Shown one piece after another: positions 16,457 to 25,922 of a DNA stretch of 64,000 nt (within the stretch, counting starts at the first letter, position 1; each line of letters opens with the position of its first letter). The stretch covers positions 248,001 through 312,000 of the forward strand of contig NZ_CP059900.1 of the NCBI RefSeq assembly GCF_014126825.1, read 5' to 3'. Under the pieces are notes generated by a model. It was not told the DNA's origin, did not search any database, and worked only from the letters and a program-made list of their open reading frames with translations. The translations under genes were made by a program, and so were the position numbers. The DNA is from Tomitella gaofuii (GTDB lineage Bacteria; Actinomycetota; Actinomycetes; Mycobacteriales; Mycobacteriaceae).

Positions 16457-18163
16457 CTACACCCGCTTCATGTCGTAGTCGGCGCGCTGCCCGGTGCCGA
16501 AGCGGCGCAGTGCGCCCTCGGGTCCGGAAGCGTTGGGGCGGATGAAGATCCAGTTCTGCCAGGCGGTGAGACGGCCGAAGATCTTGGTCTCCAGGGTCTC
16601 GGGGCCGACGAACCGGTGGTTGGCCTCCATCCCGGTGAGGGCGTCGGGCGAGAGCGACGCCCGCTCTTCGAGGACGATGCGGAGCTCGTCCTCGAAGTCG
16701 ATGTCGTCGAGGGCCATCGTGACCAGGCCGAGGCCGTCGGCGGCCGCGGCGTCCAGCGCGGTGTCCTTCTCCGCGGCGACGGCGTCCACCTGCTCGCCGT
16801 GGCCGTAGAACCGCGACTGCAGGCGGGTCAGCCCGTTGCCCATCGGGTACGGGCCGAAGTTCGAGTCGGTCAGCGTCACGCTCGCCGGCGTCGCGTCCGG
16901 GTCGATGTCCTCGTAGACGCCGTCGAGCATGTACTGGCGGTCCGAAGCCAGGGCGATCTCCGCGAGGAACCCGTCGAAGGCGCTGCCCGGCTCGATCACC
17001 GAGAACAGGCTGCGGCTCGTCACGTCGAGGCGCTTGAGCGTGCGTTTGAGGTACTGGTTGACCTCGTTGATGAACCAGTCCGCGGACAGTGCGCGCAGCT
17101 GCGCGTCGAAGGCGAGGGCCCGCTGGTGGTCGCCTCGCACGCGGAACACCCAGGTGCCGATCTCCTGCTCGTTGGTGCGCAGGCGCAGGATCGCGTCGTC
17201 CAGCTCGCGGGTCACGCGCAGCGGCCAGTACCCGGCGCCCTGTGCGAGCGCGCCGGCGGCGTCGGCGGGCGGCGCCTCGTCGGGGACGGTGATGACGATG
17301 TCGGCGCGGCGCCCGTCGCGGTCGAGGGCGACGGACACGCTGGAGTACTCGAGGGAGTCCGCGCCGACGGTCCGCTGCAGCGGGGTGAGGCGCACGCCCT
17401 GGGCGCCGCCGGGGCGCTGCGAGCCGGCGCCGGCGGCGAGGGCGCGTTCGCGGGCGTCGTCCATGAGCGCCGAGGCTTTGGCGAGCCCGTCGACGAGCCC
17501 CCAGTCCACCGCCGTCTGCCCGCGCACACCCTCCTGCCGGGTGGCGAAGATGTCGGCCCGGTCCTTGCGCACCTTGCGCTTGTCGACGACGCGGGTGAGG
17601 CCGCCGGTGCCGGGGAGCACGCCGAGCAGCGGCACCTCGGGCAGCGAGACGGCGGAGGTGCCGTCGTCGACGAGGAGGATCTGCTCGCACGCGGCGGCGA
17701 GCTCGTAGCCGCCGCCGGCGGACGTGCCGTTGACGGCCGCGATGTAGGTCTGACCGGAGTTCGCGGTGGCGTCCTCGATGCCGTTGCGGGTCTCGTTGGT
17801 GAACTTGCAGAAGTTCACCTTCCATGCGTGCGGCGAGGCGGCGAGCATCCGGATGTTGGCGCCGGCGCAGAACATGCGGTCCAGGCCGCCGGTGACGATC
17901 ACCGATGTGACCTCGGGGTGTTCGAAGCGCAGGCGCTGCACCGCGTCGTACAGCTCGATGTCCACGCCCAGGTCGTAGGAGTTCATCTTGAGCTCGTAGC
18001 CGGGGACGATGCCGCCGTCGGGGTCCACCGCGAGGGTGAGCGTGGCGACGGGGCCGTCGAACTCGAGTCTCCAGTGGCGGTAGGCGGACGGTTCGGTGTC
18101 GAAGTCGACCACCGGGGCGTGGCCGCCGGCGGTGGCGGGGGCGTCGTTGTCGATGACGGTCAT
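16457..18163 (-). CDS. boxC: Benzoyl-CoA-dihydrodiol lyase BoxC
   Basis: 568 residues, the usual BoxC size. Two crotonase-like halves are seen: an N-terminal one with MFCAGANIRMLAASPHAWKVNF and NGTSAGGGYELAAACEQI, and a divergent C-terminal one with FDGFLAEIALASDRQYML and LTDSNFGPYPMGNGLTRLQSRFYG. BoxC opens the ring of 2,3-epoxy-benzoyl-CoA hydrolytically, giving 3,4-dehydroadipyl-CoA semialdehyde and formate. The ATG at 18163 is preceded by GAGAGG; a 16-codon extension upstream lacks support. It is the first gene of the boxC - ligase - reductase - ferredoxin operon. The promoter (TTGACG-N16-TAGAGT) lies within the TCTACA/TGTAGA operator. Confidence 0.95.
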   Translation of the reverse strand: MTVIDNDAPATAGGHAPVVDFDTEPSAYRHWRLEFDGPVATLTLAVDPDGGIVPGYELKMNSYDLGVDIELYDAVQRLRFEHPEVTSVIVTGGLDRMFCAGANIRMLAASPHAWKVNFCKFTNETRNGIEDATANSGQTYIAAVNGTSAGGGYELAAACEQILLVDDGTSAVSLPEVPLLGVLPGTGGLTRVVDKRKVRKDRADIFATRQEGVRGQTAVDWGLVDGLAKASALMDDARERALAAGAGSQRPGGAQGVRLTPLQRTVGADSLEYSSVSVALDRDGRRADIVITVPDEAPPADAAGALAQGAGYWPLRVTRELDDAILRLRTNEQEIGTWVFRVRGDHQRALAFDAQLRALSADWFINEVNQYLKRTLKRLDVTSRSLFSVIEPGSAFDGFLAEIALASDRQYMLDGVYEDIDPDATPASVTLTDSNFGPYPMGNGLTRLQSRFYGHGEQVDAVAAEKDTALDAAAADGLGLVTMALDDIDFEDELRIVLEERASLSPDALTGMEANHRFVGPETLETKIFGRLTAWQNWIFIRPNASGPEGALRRFGTGQRADYDMKRV

Positions 18164-18216
18164 CGGGGGACCTCTCGTTGGTGGCGTGGCGGGCGCAGGG
18201 ATGCGATGCACATCAC

Positions 18217-18253
18217 TCTACACCGGACATAGGGAACGTCAAGAAAATGTAGA
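18217..18253 (-). promoter_or_regulatory. Box-regulon operator A with embedded promoter (boxC)
   Basis: TCTACA (18217-18222) and TGTAGA (18248-18253) form an inverted repeat with a 25-base spacer. Read on the minus strand, the spacer holds a -35 box TTGACG (18242-18237) and, after 16 bases, a -10 box TAGAGT (18220-18215) that overlaps the arm. A regulator bound at both arms would cover the promoter. The site lies between boxC and the divergent PaaX-family gene. Confidence 0.75.
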
Positions 18254-18378
18254 ATAAGAACCGATGCGTTATCGTAGGACACGCGTCCTGCTCTGCCGGG
18301 TGACAGGGCGGTCGGGGTGCCCGGAAGTGCCTGGACCGCCGCGGTTCCGGCCACCGAAGTCCGGCGAAAGGAGCCGAG

Positions 18379-19236
18379 GTGTCCCTCACCGATACCGCGG
18401 GTGCGTCCCTCGCCGCGGCCCGTGCGGATCTCGGCGGGGCCAGCGCGCGCTCGCTGCTGCTCACCGTGCTGGGCGAGTTCGTCTACCCGCGCGGCACCGA
18501 CGTGTGGACATCCACGCTGCTCGAATCCCTCGGCGCCCTCGGCGTGGAGGAGAAGTCGGCGCGCCAGGCCATCGCACGCGCCTCGGCGGAAGGGCTCCTG
18601 GAATCCACCCGGAACGGCCGCCGCACCCGTTGGAGTCTCACCTCGGCGGGCGCCGCGCTGCTGCGGGAGGGCACTGCGCGCATCTACACGTTCCTGGCCG
18701 ACGAGCACGATTGGGACGGGTTCTGGCTTCTGCTGTCGGTGGCGGTGCCGGAGGCGCAGCGCAAGCTGCGGCACCGGCTGCGCACCCAGTTGACCTGGCT
18801 GGGCATGGGCTCGCCGGCACCCGGGCTGTGGGTGGTGCCGGACGCTGCCAAGCTCGACGAGATCGAGGGCGTGCTGGACGGACTGGGATTGCGCCGGACC
18901 GCGTTCGTGTGGACCGGGCGGTGGGCGGAGGTCGGCGAGCGCCAGGCGCTCATCGAGGCCGCCTGGAAGCTCGACGAGGTCGGTGGGAAGTACCGCGAGT
19001 TCGTCGACGTCTTCGTGCCGGAGGACGGGCTGGCCCCGGCGGACGCGTTCGCCGCGCAGGTGCGGCTGGTGCAGGCGTGGCGGCGCTTCCCGTTCCTCGA
19101 CCCGGACCTGCCGGCGCGGCTGCTCCCCGACGACTGGCCGGGCCCCGCCGCCGCGCGCGCGTTCCGCGATTGCCACGCCGTCTGGCACGAGCCGGCGCAG
19201 TCGGCGTGGGAGGCCTGGGAGGCCGGCGCGGGATAG
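18379..19236 (+). CDS. PaaX-family transcriptional regulator (probable box-pathway repressor)
   Basis: 285 residues, the usual PaaX length. The N-terminal winged helix is about residues 20-95 (ARSLLLTVLGEFVYPRG, KSARQAIARASAEGLL, RRTRWSLTSAGAALL). A PaaX-type ligand domain follows (WLLLSVAVPEAQRKLRHRLRTQLTWLGMG and APGLWVVPDAAKLDEI). PaaX proteins repress phenylacetate or related CoA-dependent aromatic pathways and are released by the aryl-CoA. The GTG at 18379 is chosen for AAGGAG seven bases upstream. It is divergent from boxC and is the only regulator inside the island, so I infer that it binds the TCTACA-N25-TGTAGA sites and responds to benzoyl-CoA. Confidence 0.88.
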   Translation: MSLTDTAGASLAAARADLGGASARSLLLTVLGEFVYPRGTDVWTSTLLESLGALGVEEKSARQAIARASAEGLLESTRNGRRTRWSLTSAGAALLREGTARIYTFLADEHDWDGFWLLLSVAVPEAQRKLRHRLRTQLTWLGMGSPAPGLWVVPDAAKLDEIEGVLDGLGLRRTAFVWTGRWAEVGERQALIEAAWKLDEVGGKYREFVDVFVPEDGLAPADAFAAQVRLVQAWRRFPFLDPDLPARLLPDDWPGPAAARAFRDCHAVWHEPAQSAWEAWEAGAG

Positions 19237-19260
19237 GCGCGTACCCGCGGCGGGGCGCGC

Positions 19261-20172
19261 TCACCGCAGGTGCGGCAGCACCCCGTCGCCGAACGTCGCG
19301 ACGATCTCGTCGCGGCGCGTCCCGTCGCCGACGGGGGAGAACACGAGGGTCTCCGCGCCGGCGTCCCGGTACTCGCGGACCCGCGCGGCGACGTCGTCGG
19401 GCGTGCCGTGCAGCAGATAGCGGTCCGCGAGGTGTTCGAAATCCTGTTGGTAGATCCCGCTGACGGTGTCGACCACCTCGCGGCGGGAGCGCGCGCGGTC
19501 GGCGTCGTCGACCCCTCCCCAGCAGAACACCGCCCCGCGCACCGACGACGGGTCGCGGCCCGCGCGCTCGGCCTCCGCGCGCACCTGCGCCAGCGATACG
19601 GCCAACTGCTCGGGGCTGTACATGTAGGGGAACCACACGTCGGCGAAGCGGCCGGCCCTGCGCATCGCGATCGGCTTCCGCCCGCCCAGCCAGTCGGGCG
19701 GCCCGGGGCGCTGGACGGGCCGAGGCTGCAGCGCCTCGCCGCGGATGCGGGTGAACGCGCCGTCGAAGTCCACCGGTGCGCCGGTGAACAGCAGCTGCAG
19801 CACCTCGAGCGACTCGTCGGTGCGGCGGCCCCGGGTGCGCACGTCCACCCCCGCGGCCTCGAACTCGGCGGGGTACTCGCCGCCGACGCCAACACCCAGG
19901 TCGAGCCGGCCGTTGGACACCCGGTCGAGGGTCGCGGCCAGCTTGGCGGCGAGCGCCGGCGGATACAGCGGCAGGATCACCACGGAGGTGAGCAGCCGGA
20001 TCCGGGAGGTGGCGCCGGCGGCCGCAGCGAGCGCGACGAACGCGTTGGGCGTGGCGCCGTGGAAGAACAGGTGCTCGCCCAAGGATACCCCGTCGAAGCC
20101 CGCGTCCTCCGCCGCTGCTGCGACGGAGGACGCGGACTCCTGGTCGGGGCCCAGGGTGACGTAGACGTCCAT
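19261..20172 (-). CDS. LLM-class (luciferase-like) flavin/F420-dependent oxidoreductase
   Basis: 303 residues, TIM-barrel luciferase-like family. Landmarks are GEHLFFHGATPNAF (about 32-45), RLLTSVVILPLYPPALAAKLAATLDRVSNGRLDLGVGVGGEYPAEFEAAG and the C-terminal FGDGVLPHLR. The GVGVGGEYPAEFEAAGVD block is common to F420-dependent and FMN-dependent members, so the cofactor is not settled. It starts 12 bp after the boxB stop and so is probably expressed with it. No LLM step is part of the described box pathway. It may act on a substituted benzoate, detoxify the epoxide, or reduce a side product. This linkage is unusual and worth noting. Confidence 0.85.
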   Translation of the reverse strand: MDVYVTLGPDQESASSVAAAAEDAGFDGVSLGEHLFFHGATPNAFVALAAAAGATSRIRLLTSVVILPLYPPALAAKLAATLDRVSNGRLDLGVGVGGEYPAEFEAAGVDVRTRGRRTDESLEVLQLLFTGAPVDFDGAFTRIRGEALQPRPVQRPGPPDWLGGRKPIAMRRAGRFADVWFPYMYSPEQLAVSLAQVRAEAERAGRDPSSVRGAVFCWGGVDDADRARSRREVVDTVSGIYQQDFEHLADRYLLHGTPDDVAARVREYRDAGAETLVFSPVGDGTRRDEIVATFGDGVLPHLR

Positions 20173-20183
20173 GGCGCCGGCCG

Positions 20184-21665
20184 TCAGGCCAGCCCCTCCT
20201 CGGCCAGGTGCACGTAGTCGAACTCCACCGGCTGGTCGTTAATGCCGGTCTGCGGCGGCGCGATCCAGCCGGCGAACTTTCCGGGCTCGTACTGGGGGAC
20301 CATGAGCGCGGCCACCTTGGCGCGGGTCTCGTCCGACGGCAGCCACGTGCCGACGCCGGCGTTCCACTCCTCCTCGGAGATGACCTTGCCGTCGGGGCTG
20401 ACGAAGTGGCCCGCGTAGTTGCCGACCTGACGGTTGAAACCCTCGTGCGGCAGGGTCAGCCGCTCGTCGAGGCCGGCGTCCTCGAGCGCCTGGTTCCAGC
20501 GGCGCACGCCGTTCTCGCAGTCGGCCGTGTACTCGTCGCGCAGGTCCAGGTTGAGCGCGGTCAGGTAGGGCACCTGCTTCTCGACGATCGCGCCGTCCTC
20601 GATCATGCGCACCGGGTAAGTGGCGTCGGTGAGCTCGTGGTCGTCCTTGCGGCGCGTCTCTTGCCAGCGGCCCTTGAGCCCGCCGGTGTAGTAGGCGGCG
20701 ACGTTGGTGGACTGCTCGGAGCCGAACAGGTCCATCGACACCGAGTACTGGAAGTTGAGGTACTGCTGGATCACCTCGAGGGGGATGCCGCCGTACTGCC
20801 AGATGTCGTGGGTGCCGTGCTCCTTGATGAGCTCCGCCGTGCGCTCCACCGTGCGCTGCACGCCGGTGGTGCCCACGAACATGTGGTGCGCCTCCTCCTT
20901 GAGCATGAACTCGCAGGTGCGGGCCAGCGGGTCGAAGGCCGACTCCTTGAGCGTGCCCAGCTGGTACTTGCCGTCGCGGTCGGTGAAGTAGGTGAACATG
21001 AAGAACTGCAGCCAGTCGGTGGTCTCCTCGTTGAACGCGCCGAGGATGCGGGGCGAGTCGACGTCGCCGGAGTTGCGCTTGAGCAGCTGCTCGGCCTCCT
21101 CGCGGCCTTCGCGGCCGAAGTACGCCTGCAGCAGGTACACCATGGCCCACAGGTGTCGACCCTCCTCCACGTTGACCTGGAAGAGGTTGCGCAGGTCGTA
21201 GATGGACGGCGCCGTCATGCCCAGCACACGCTGCTGCTCGACGGAGGCGGGCTCGGTGTCGCCCTGCACCGTGATGAGGCGCATCAGCTCGGCGCGGTAC
21301 TCACCGGGCACCTCCTGCCAGGCGGGCTCGCCCTTGTGCTGGCCGAAGTTGACCACGCGGTCCTCCTTGGCCTCGGCCAGGAAGATGCCCCAGCGGTACT
21401 CCTCCATGGGGACGAAGTCGAAGTGCGCCCAGCCGTCCCGGCCGACGGCCACCGCGGTGCGCAGGTAGACGTCTTCGGTGGGTAGCTGCGGGCCGAGGTT
21501 CTTCCACCAGTCGAGGAACTTGGGCTGCCAGCGCTCGAGCGCGCGCTGCAGGCGGCGGTCGCCGGCGAGGTCGACGTTGTTGGGGATGCGCTCGCTGTAG
21601 TCGATGGGGCTGAGCTTGCCGGTGGGTGCGGGGGCCGCGCCGATGCGGTCGTCCTTGACGGTCAT
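20184..21665 (-). CDS. boxB: Benzoyl-CoA 2,3-epoxidase (oxygenase) subunit BoxB
   Basis: 493 residues, slightly longer than proteobacterial BoxB. It is a class I di-iron protein. ExxH-type ligand motifs are seen at E168-H171 (NVEEGRHLW) and E257-H260 (LKEEAHHMF), with an intermediate Glu pair in FNEETTDWL (213-214). These fit the four-helix di-iron centre. BoxB uses O2 and electrons from the reductase/ferredoxin to form 2,3-epoxy-benzoyl-CoA. The ATG at 21665 has AAGGAG upstream. The gene is first in a unit with the LLM oxidoreductase. Its promoter region carries box operator B. Confidence 0.95.
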   Translation of the reverse strand: MTVKDDRIGAAPAPTGKLSPIDYSERIPNNVDLAGDRRLQRALERWQPKFLDWWKNLGPQLPTEDVYLRTAVAVGRDGWAHFDFVPMEEYRWGIFLAEAKEDRVVNFGQHKGEPAWQEVPGEYRAELMRLITVQGDTEPASVEQQRVLGMTAPSIYDLRNLFQVNVEEGRHLWAMVYLLQAYFGREGREEAEQLLKRNSGDVDSPRILGAFNEETTDWLQFFMFTYFTDRDGKYQLGTLKESAFDPLARTCEFMLKEEAHHMFVGTTGVQRTVERTAELIKEHGTHDIWQYGGIPLEVIQQYLNFQYSVSMDLFGSEQSTNVAAYYTGGLKGRWQETRRKDDHELTDATYPVRMIEDGAIVEKQVPYLTALNLDLRDEYTADCENGVRRWNQALEDAGLDERLTLPHEGFNRQVGNYAGHFVSPDGKVISEEEWNAGVGTWLPSDETRAKVAALMVPQYEPGKFAGWIAPPQTGINDQPVEFDYVHLAEEGLA

Positions 21666-21763
21666 GGTGAACTCCTTGCTGTGTGCGCTGTGGGGCCGTG
21701 TGCGCTGTCTGCCGGTTGTGCGGCGTCACTGCAGAGGCGGAGTGTGACGCCGGATACGCATAG

Positions 21764-21801
21764 TCTACAGAAGAATGACGTGACGTCTAGGAAAATGTAG
21801 A
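21764..21801 (-). promoter_or_regulatory. Box-regulon operator B with embedded promoter (boxB)
   Basis: TCTACA (21764-21769) and TGTAGA (21796-21801) flank a 26-base spacer containing ATGACGTGACG. On the minus strand TAGACG (21789-21784) and TAGACT (21767-21762) are 16 bases apart, the same architecture as site A. It lies about 100 bp before the boxB start. Confidence 0.72.
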
Positions 21802-21804
21802 ACG

Positions 21805-21923
21805 TTATGTGTTTGCGCTGGTGGCCGTGAGCGTGCCCCGGGCGTTGATGACGCCCTTGGGTGCGCCGGTGAAGCCGGAGGCGAAAGGGTGTCGCGGGGT
21901 GGCGTGGTGCCCTCGTGGGTCAT
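21805..21923 (-). pseudogene. Remnant of an AMP-forming (feruloyl-CoA synthetase-like) acyl-CoA ligase
   Basis: An ATG at 21923 with GGGGAGAG upstream opens a reading frame (MTHEGTTPPRD). In the next frame 29 codons ending at TAA 21805 read PFASGFTGAPKGVINARGTL. This closely resembles the P-loop A3 motif of ANL ligases (SGTTGxPKGV), and VIN after the loop is typical of feruloyl-CoA synthetases. The intervening several hundred residues and everything after the motif are missing. I read it as the scar of an internally deleted, frameshifted ligase gene. It lies exactly between two box operators. A chance match in GC-rich sequence cannot be fully excluded. Confidence 0.5.
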
Positions 21924-21967
21924 GGTGGGCTCTCCCCGGATCGCGGTTCCCGTCACTCGCCTTTTGT

Positions 21968-22004
21968 TCTACGATTGTGTGACGACACGAGAACGACATG
22001 TAGC
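21968..22004 (+). promoter_or_regulatory. Box-regulon operator E with embedded promoter (cupin)
   Basis: TCTACG (21968-21973) and TGTAGC (21999-22004) with a 25-base spacer are an imperfect copy of the box operator. On the plus strand GTGACG (21979-21984) and TAGCAG (22001-22006) are 16 bases apart. It lies 65 bp before the cupin start. It could also have driven the ligase remnant on the other strand. Confidence 0.62.
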
Positions 22005-22068
22005 AGTATGGGCCGGTGGCACCGTGCCGGCCCGATCCGCCGCACACCGTGCTCGAAGGGAGCCCCCG

Positions 22069-22410
22069 ATGACGGACACCAGCCCCGCCCCCGCCGCGAT
22101 CCCGCCGATCGCCCTCGACACGGTCGACTGGATCATCGTGGGCTCCGGGGTGTACCTCGCGCCGCTGCACGAGATCGAGGAGGGTGCGGGCACGGCATTC
22201 CTGCGGTTCGACGAGGGCGCGGTGAGCCATCAGCACACGCATCCGGCGGGCGAGGAGATGTACGTGATCTCCGGCAAGCTCAAGGTGGGGGACGTGACCA
22301 TCTCCGCCGGCGACTACCTGCGCACCCCGCCCGGGGTCGTGCATGAGGCGCGGGCGCTCACCGACGCGGTCACGCTCATCATCGTGCCGGAACCGCTCGA
22401 GTTCCTGTAG
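22069..22410 (+). CDS. Small cupin-domain protein
   Basis: 113 residues, single cupin barrel. The metal-binding motif 1 is HQHTHPAGEEMYVISGKLKVG (about 45-65: two His, one Glu). Motif 2 is PPGVVHEARAL (about 87-97), whose His is the fourth ligand. Such stand-alone cupins may be dioxygenases, isomerases or metabolite-binding proteins. The ATG at 22069 follows GAAGGGAG. It is transcribed opposite to the box genes but from a promoter with the same operator (site E), so it probably belongs to the benzoate regulon. It ends next to the CGAGTGGGG inverted repeat. Function unassigned. Confidence 0.82.
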   Translation: MTDTSPAPAAIPPIALDTVDWIIVGSGVYLAPLHEIEEGAGTAFLRFDEGAVSHQHTHPAGEEMYVISGKLKVGDVTISAGDYLRTPPGVVHEARALTDAVTLIIVPEPLEFL

Positions 22411-22435
22411 CGGCCGCTGCGCCCGACCTGCCCCG

Positions 22436-22496
22436 CCGAGTGGGGTGATTTTCGGTGCTCCATCCGAGCTCTGCCACCGAAGATCACCCCACTCGG
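22436..22496. repeat. Inverted repeat, CGAGTGGGG family (copy 2)
   Basis: The left arm 22436-22457 (starts CCGAGTGGGGTGAT) pairs with 22475-22496 at 21 of 22 positions across a 17-base loop. It fills the 94-bp space between the convergent cupin and boxD genes, so it may terminate both transcripts. The arm matches copies at 1764 and 54017. Confidence 0.75.
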
Positions 22497-22504
22497 GGTG
22501 CGCG

Positions 22505-24067
<1,563 letters not shown>

Positions 24068-24136
24068 CGCTGCTCCTCAGTGTCTCGTGGTGTGGTCCGG
24101 TCGTGCAGGCGCCGTCCGCGCGGATGCTCCAGCGCC

Positions 24137-24919
24137 TCAGCGCTTCTTGCGTTCGAGGAAGTCGGTCATGCGCCGGTGCTTCTCGCCGTCCTCGAACAGC
24201 AGCGCCTGGATGGCGAGGTCGATCTGCGGATGCGCGGCCTCGTCGGCGTCGACGGCGAGCTTGGTCATGCGCAGGGCGAGGGTCGAGCTGCGCGCCATCG
24301 TCTGCGCGAGGGCGCGCGCCGCGTCCTGCAGCCCGGCCGGGTCGACGACGGAGTGCACCAGGCCCAGCGCCAGCGCGCGGTCGGCGTCGATCCACTCCCC
24401 GGCCAGCAGGATCTGCTTGGCCACGCTCTCGCCCAGCAGCCGGACCAGGCGGAAGGTGGCCCCGGCGCCGGCGATGATGCCCAGGGCCGGCTCCGGCTGG
24501 CCGAACTTCGTGCGCGGCGTGGCGATGCGCAGGTCGCAGGCGTAGGACAGCTCGGCGCCGCCGCCGAGCGCGTAGCCGTCCACCGCGGCGAGGGTGGGCA
24601 TCGGCAGCGCGCGGATCCGATTGAACAGATGCAGGTTGATGCCGGCGAGGGCGTCGTCGCGGCCGCGGTCGCGCAGCTGGCCGATGTCGGCGCCGCCGGC
24701 GAACACCCCGTCGGACCCGCCGGTGAGGATCATGATCCGCGGCCGCTGCTCCAGTTCCGCGCACAGCGCGTGCAGGTCGGAGATCATCGCGGCGTCGATG
24801 GCGTTCCTGGTGTCGGGCCGGTCGAGGGTCACCTCGACGTGGTCGCCGTGTTCCTCGATGCGCAGAGTGGAGTGTTCGGGGCCTGCGCTCGTGGCGTCGT
24901 CCTGCATCGCGTCGGGCAT
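24137..24919 (-). CDS. Enoyl-CoA hydratase/isomerase of the box island
   Basis: 260 residues from the ATG at 24919 (a second ATG 12 bases on is possible). It has a crotonase fold: GGSDGVFAGGADIGQLRDRG (about 67-86) and AAVDGYALGGGAELSYACDLRIA (about 112-134) form the oxyanion hole. The second-Glu region reads FGQPEPALGIIAGAGATFRLVRL. It probably handles 3,4-dehydroadipyl-CoA (Delta3-Delta2 shift or hydration) on the way to beta-oxidation. It lies between the amidohydrolase (24 bp upstream) and boxD (69 bp downstream) in one operon led by operator C. Confidence 0.88.
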   Translation of the reverse strand: MPDAMQDDATSAGPEHSTLRIEEHGDHVEVTLDRPDTRNAIDAAMISDLHALCAELEQRPRIMILTGGSDGVFAGGADIGQLRDRGRDDALAGINLHLFNRIRALPMPTLAAVDGYALGGGAELSYACDLRIATPRTKFGQPEPALGIIAGAGATFRLVRLLGESVAKQILLAGEWIDADRALALGLVHSVVDPAGLQDAARALAQTMARSSTLALRMTKLAVDADEAAHPQIDLAIQALLFEDGEKHRRMTDFLERKKR

Positions 24920-24942
24920 CGTGCGGTTCACCGCCTGCGGAT

Positions 24943-25800
24943 CTACAGCCCCACACGCGGGTACACGCGTGCGAGGTTGCCGGAAAGGATGTTGTCGAGG
25001 GTCTTGTCCTCCAGCCCGAGCCCGGCGAGCGCGCGCACGTTGTTGCGCGTGCCCGGCACTCCCGGCCAGTCGGTGCCGAAGATCATCTTCTGCGCGACGC
25101 GCTCGAAGGTGTAGCCGCTGTAGTACTCGGGCAGCTTCTTCGGCGGGAGCCCGGCCAGCTCCAGCCACACGTTGGGCTTGCTCTGCGCGAGGAACGCGGC
25201 CGTCTGATACCACCAGCCGCGGCCGCCGTGCGCGAAGACGAAGTCGAGCTCGGGGAAGCAGTCGATGGCGTCGAGATACAGCTCCGGGTTGCCGAAGCGG
25301 GTCTTGGAGCCGGGGAAGCTCGACGTGCCCGAGTGGTAGATGACGGGGATGTTCCGCTCGACGCAGCGGGCATAGACGGGGAAGAGCTCCTTGTCGCCGG
25401 GATCGAAGCAGCCGTGCACCGGGTGCAGCTTGAGGGCCACCGCGCCCAGGTCAAGCTGCCGCTCCAGCTCGTCTACGAGTGGGAAGTGCAAGTGCGGGTT
25501 GAGGTTCGCCACCGGATGGAAACGCCGCGGATTGTGCCGGACCAGCGGGAGCAGGTCGTCGAACGGCTGGATCCCGGTGGCGCGGGGGCTGTACTCGGAG
25601 AACAGCAGCGCGTGGTCGACGCCCTGCTCCTCGAAGAGCGCGTCGAGCAGTGCGGGGACGGGGGCGCCGGAATCGTCGAAGACGTCGCGCCACGGCTGCT
25701 CGCCGGAGAACGTGTCCGCCCAGTCCAGCCACGCCGGCCGCAGCGTGCCCAGGTGCGGTGCGTGCACGTGCGCGTCCACGACCACTCGTCCGTCGATCAT
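24943..25800 (-). CDS. Amidohydrolase family 2 protein of the box island
   Basis: 285 residues from the ATG at 25800, which follows GGCGGAG. An upstream ATG 45 bases earlier would begin almost inside the operator and is rejected. Metal-site motifs are VDAHVHAP (about 7-14), KLHPVHG (about 125-131), IYHSG (about 154-158) and FGTDWPG near the C-terminus, as in PF04909 decarboxylases and hydrolases. It is first in the operon amidohydrolase - enoyl-CoA hydratase - boxD, under operator C. A role in deesterifying or decarboxylating a benzoate precursor, or in lactone hydrolysis, is possible. The described box pathway needs no such enzyme. Confidence 0.87.
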   Translation of the reverse strand: MIDGRVVVDAHVHAPHLGTLRPAWLDWADTFSGEQPWRDVFDDSGAPVPALLDALFEEQGVDHALLFSEYSPRATGIQPFDDLLPLVRHNPRRFHPVANLNPHLHFPLVDELERQLDLGAVALKLHPVHGCFDPGDKELFPVYARCVERNIPVIYHSGTSSFPGSKTRFGNPELYLDAIDCFPELDFVFAHGGRGWWYQTAAFLAQSKPNVWLELAGLPPKKLPEYYSGYTFERVAQKMIFGTDWPGVPGTRNNVRALAGLGLEDKTLDNILSGNLARVYPRVGL

Positions 25801-25852
25801 CGGCTCCGCCCTCTCCTCGGATGTGCGGGCGCGACCGCCCGGCACCTAATAC

Positions 25853-25889
25853 TCTACAATCGTACAACGTGTGATCGTAAAAATGTAGA
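25853..25889 (-). promoter_or_regulatory. Box-regulon operator C (amidohydrolase-hydratase-boxD)
   Basis: TCTACA (25853-25858) and TGTAGA (25884-25889) flank a 25-base spacer. A minus-strand -10 box TAGAGT (25856-25851) overlaps the arm, as at site A, though the -35 region is weak. It lies just upstream of the amidohydrolase and downstream of the SatP-like gene. Confidence 0.7.
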
Positions 25890-25922
25890 GCAATGCGGTG
25901 CCGGGTGGCGGCATGGTCCGTG

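Noticed and set aside
14849-18232. A 1127-codon open frame on the plus strand opposite boxC and the ligase
   Set aside because: It mirrors two well-supported genes and has the His/Arg/Gly-rich composition of high-GC antisense frames.
21765-21956. A 63-codon minus-strand frame as a small gene
   Set aside because: Pro/Ser-rich with no conserved feature and it runs through operator B; the adjacent frame carries the ligase motif, so it is better explained as a gene remnant.
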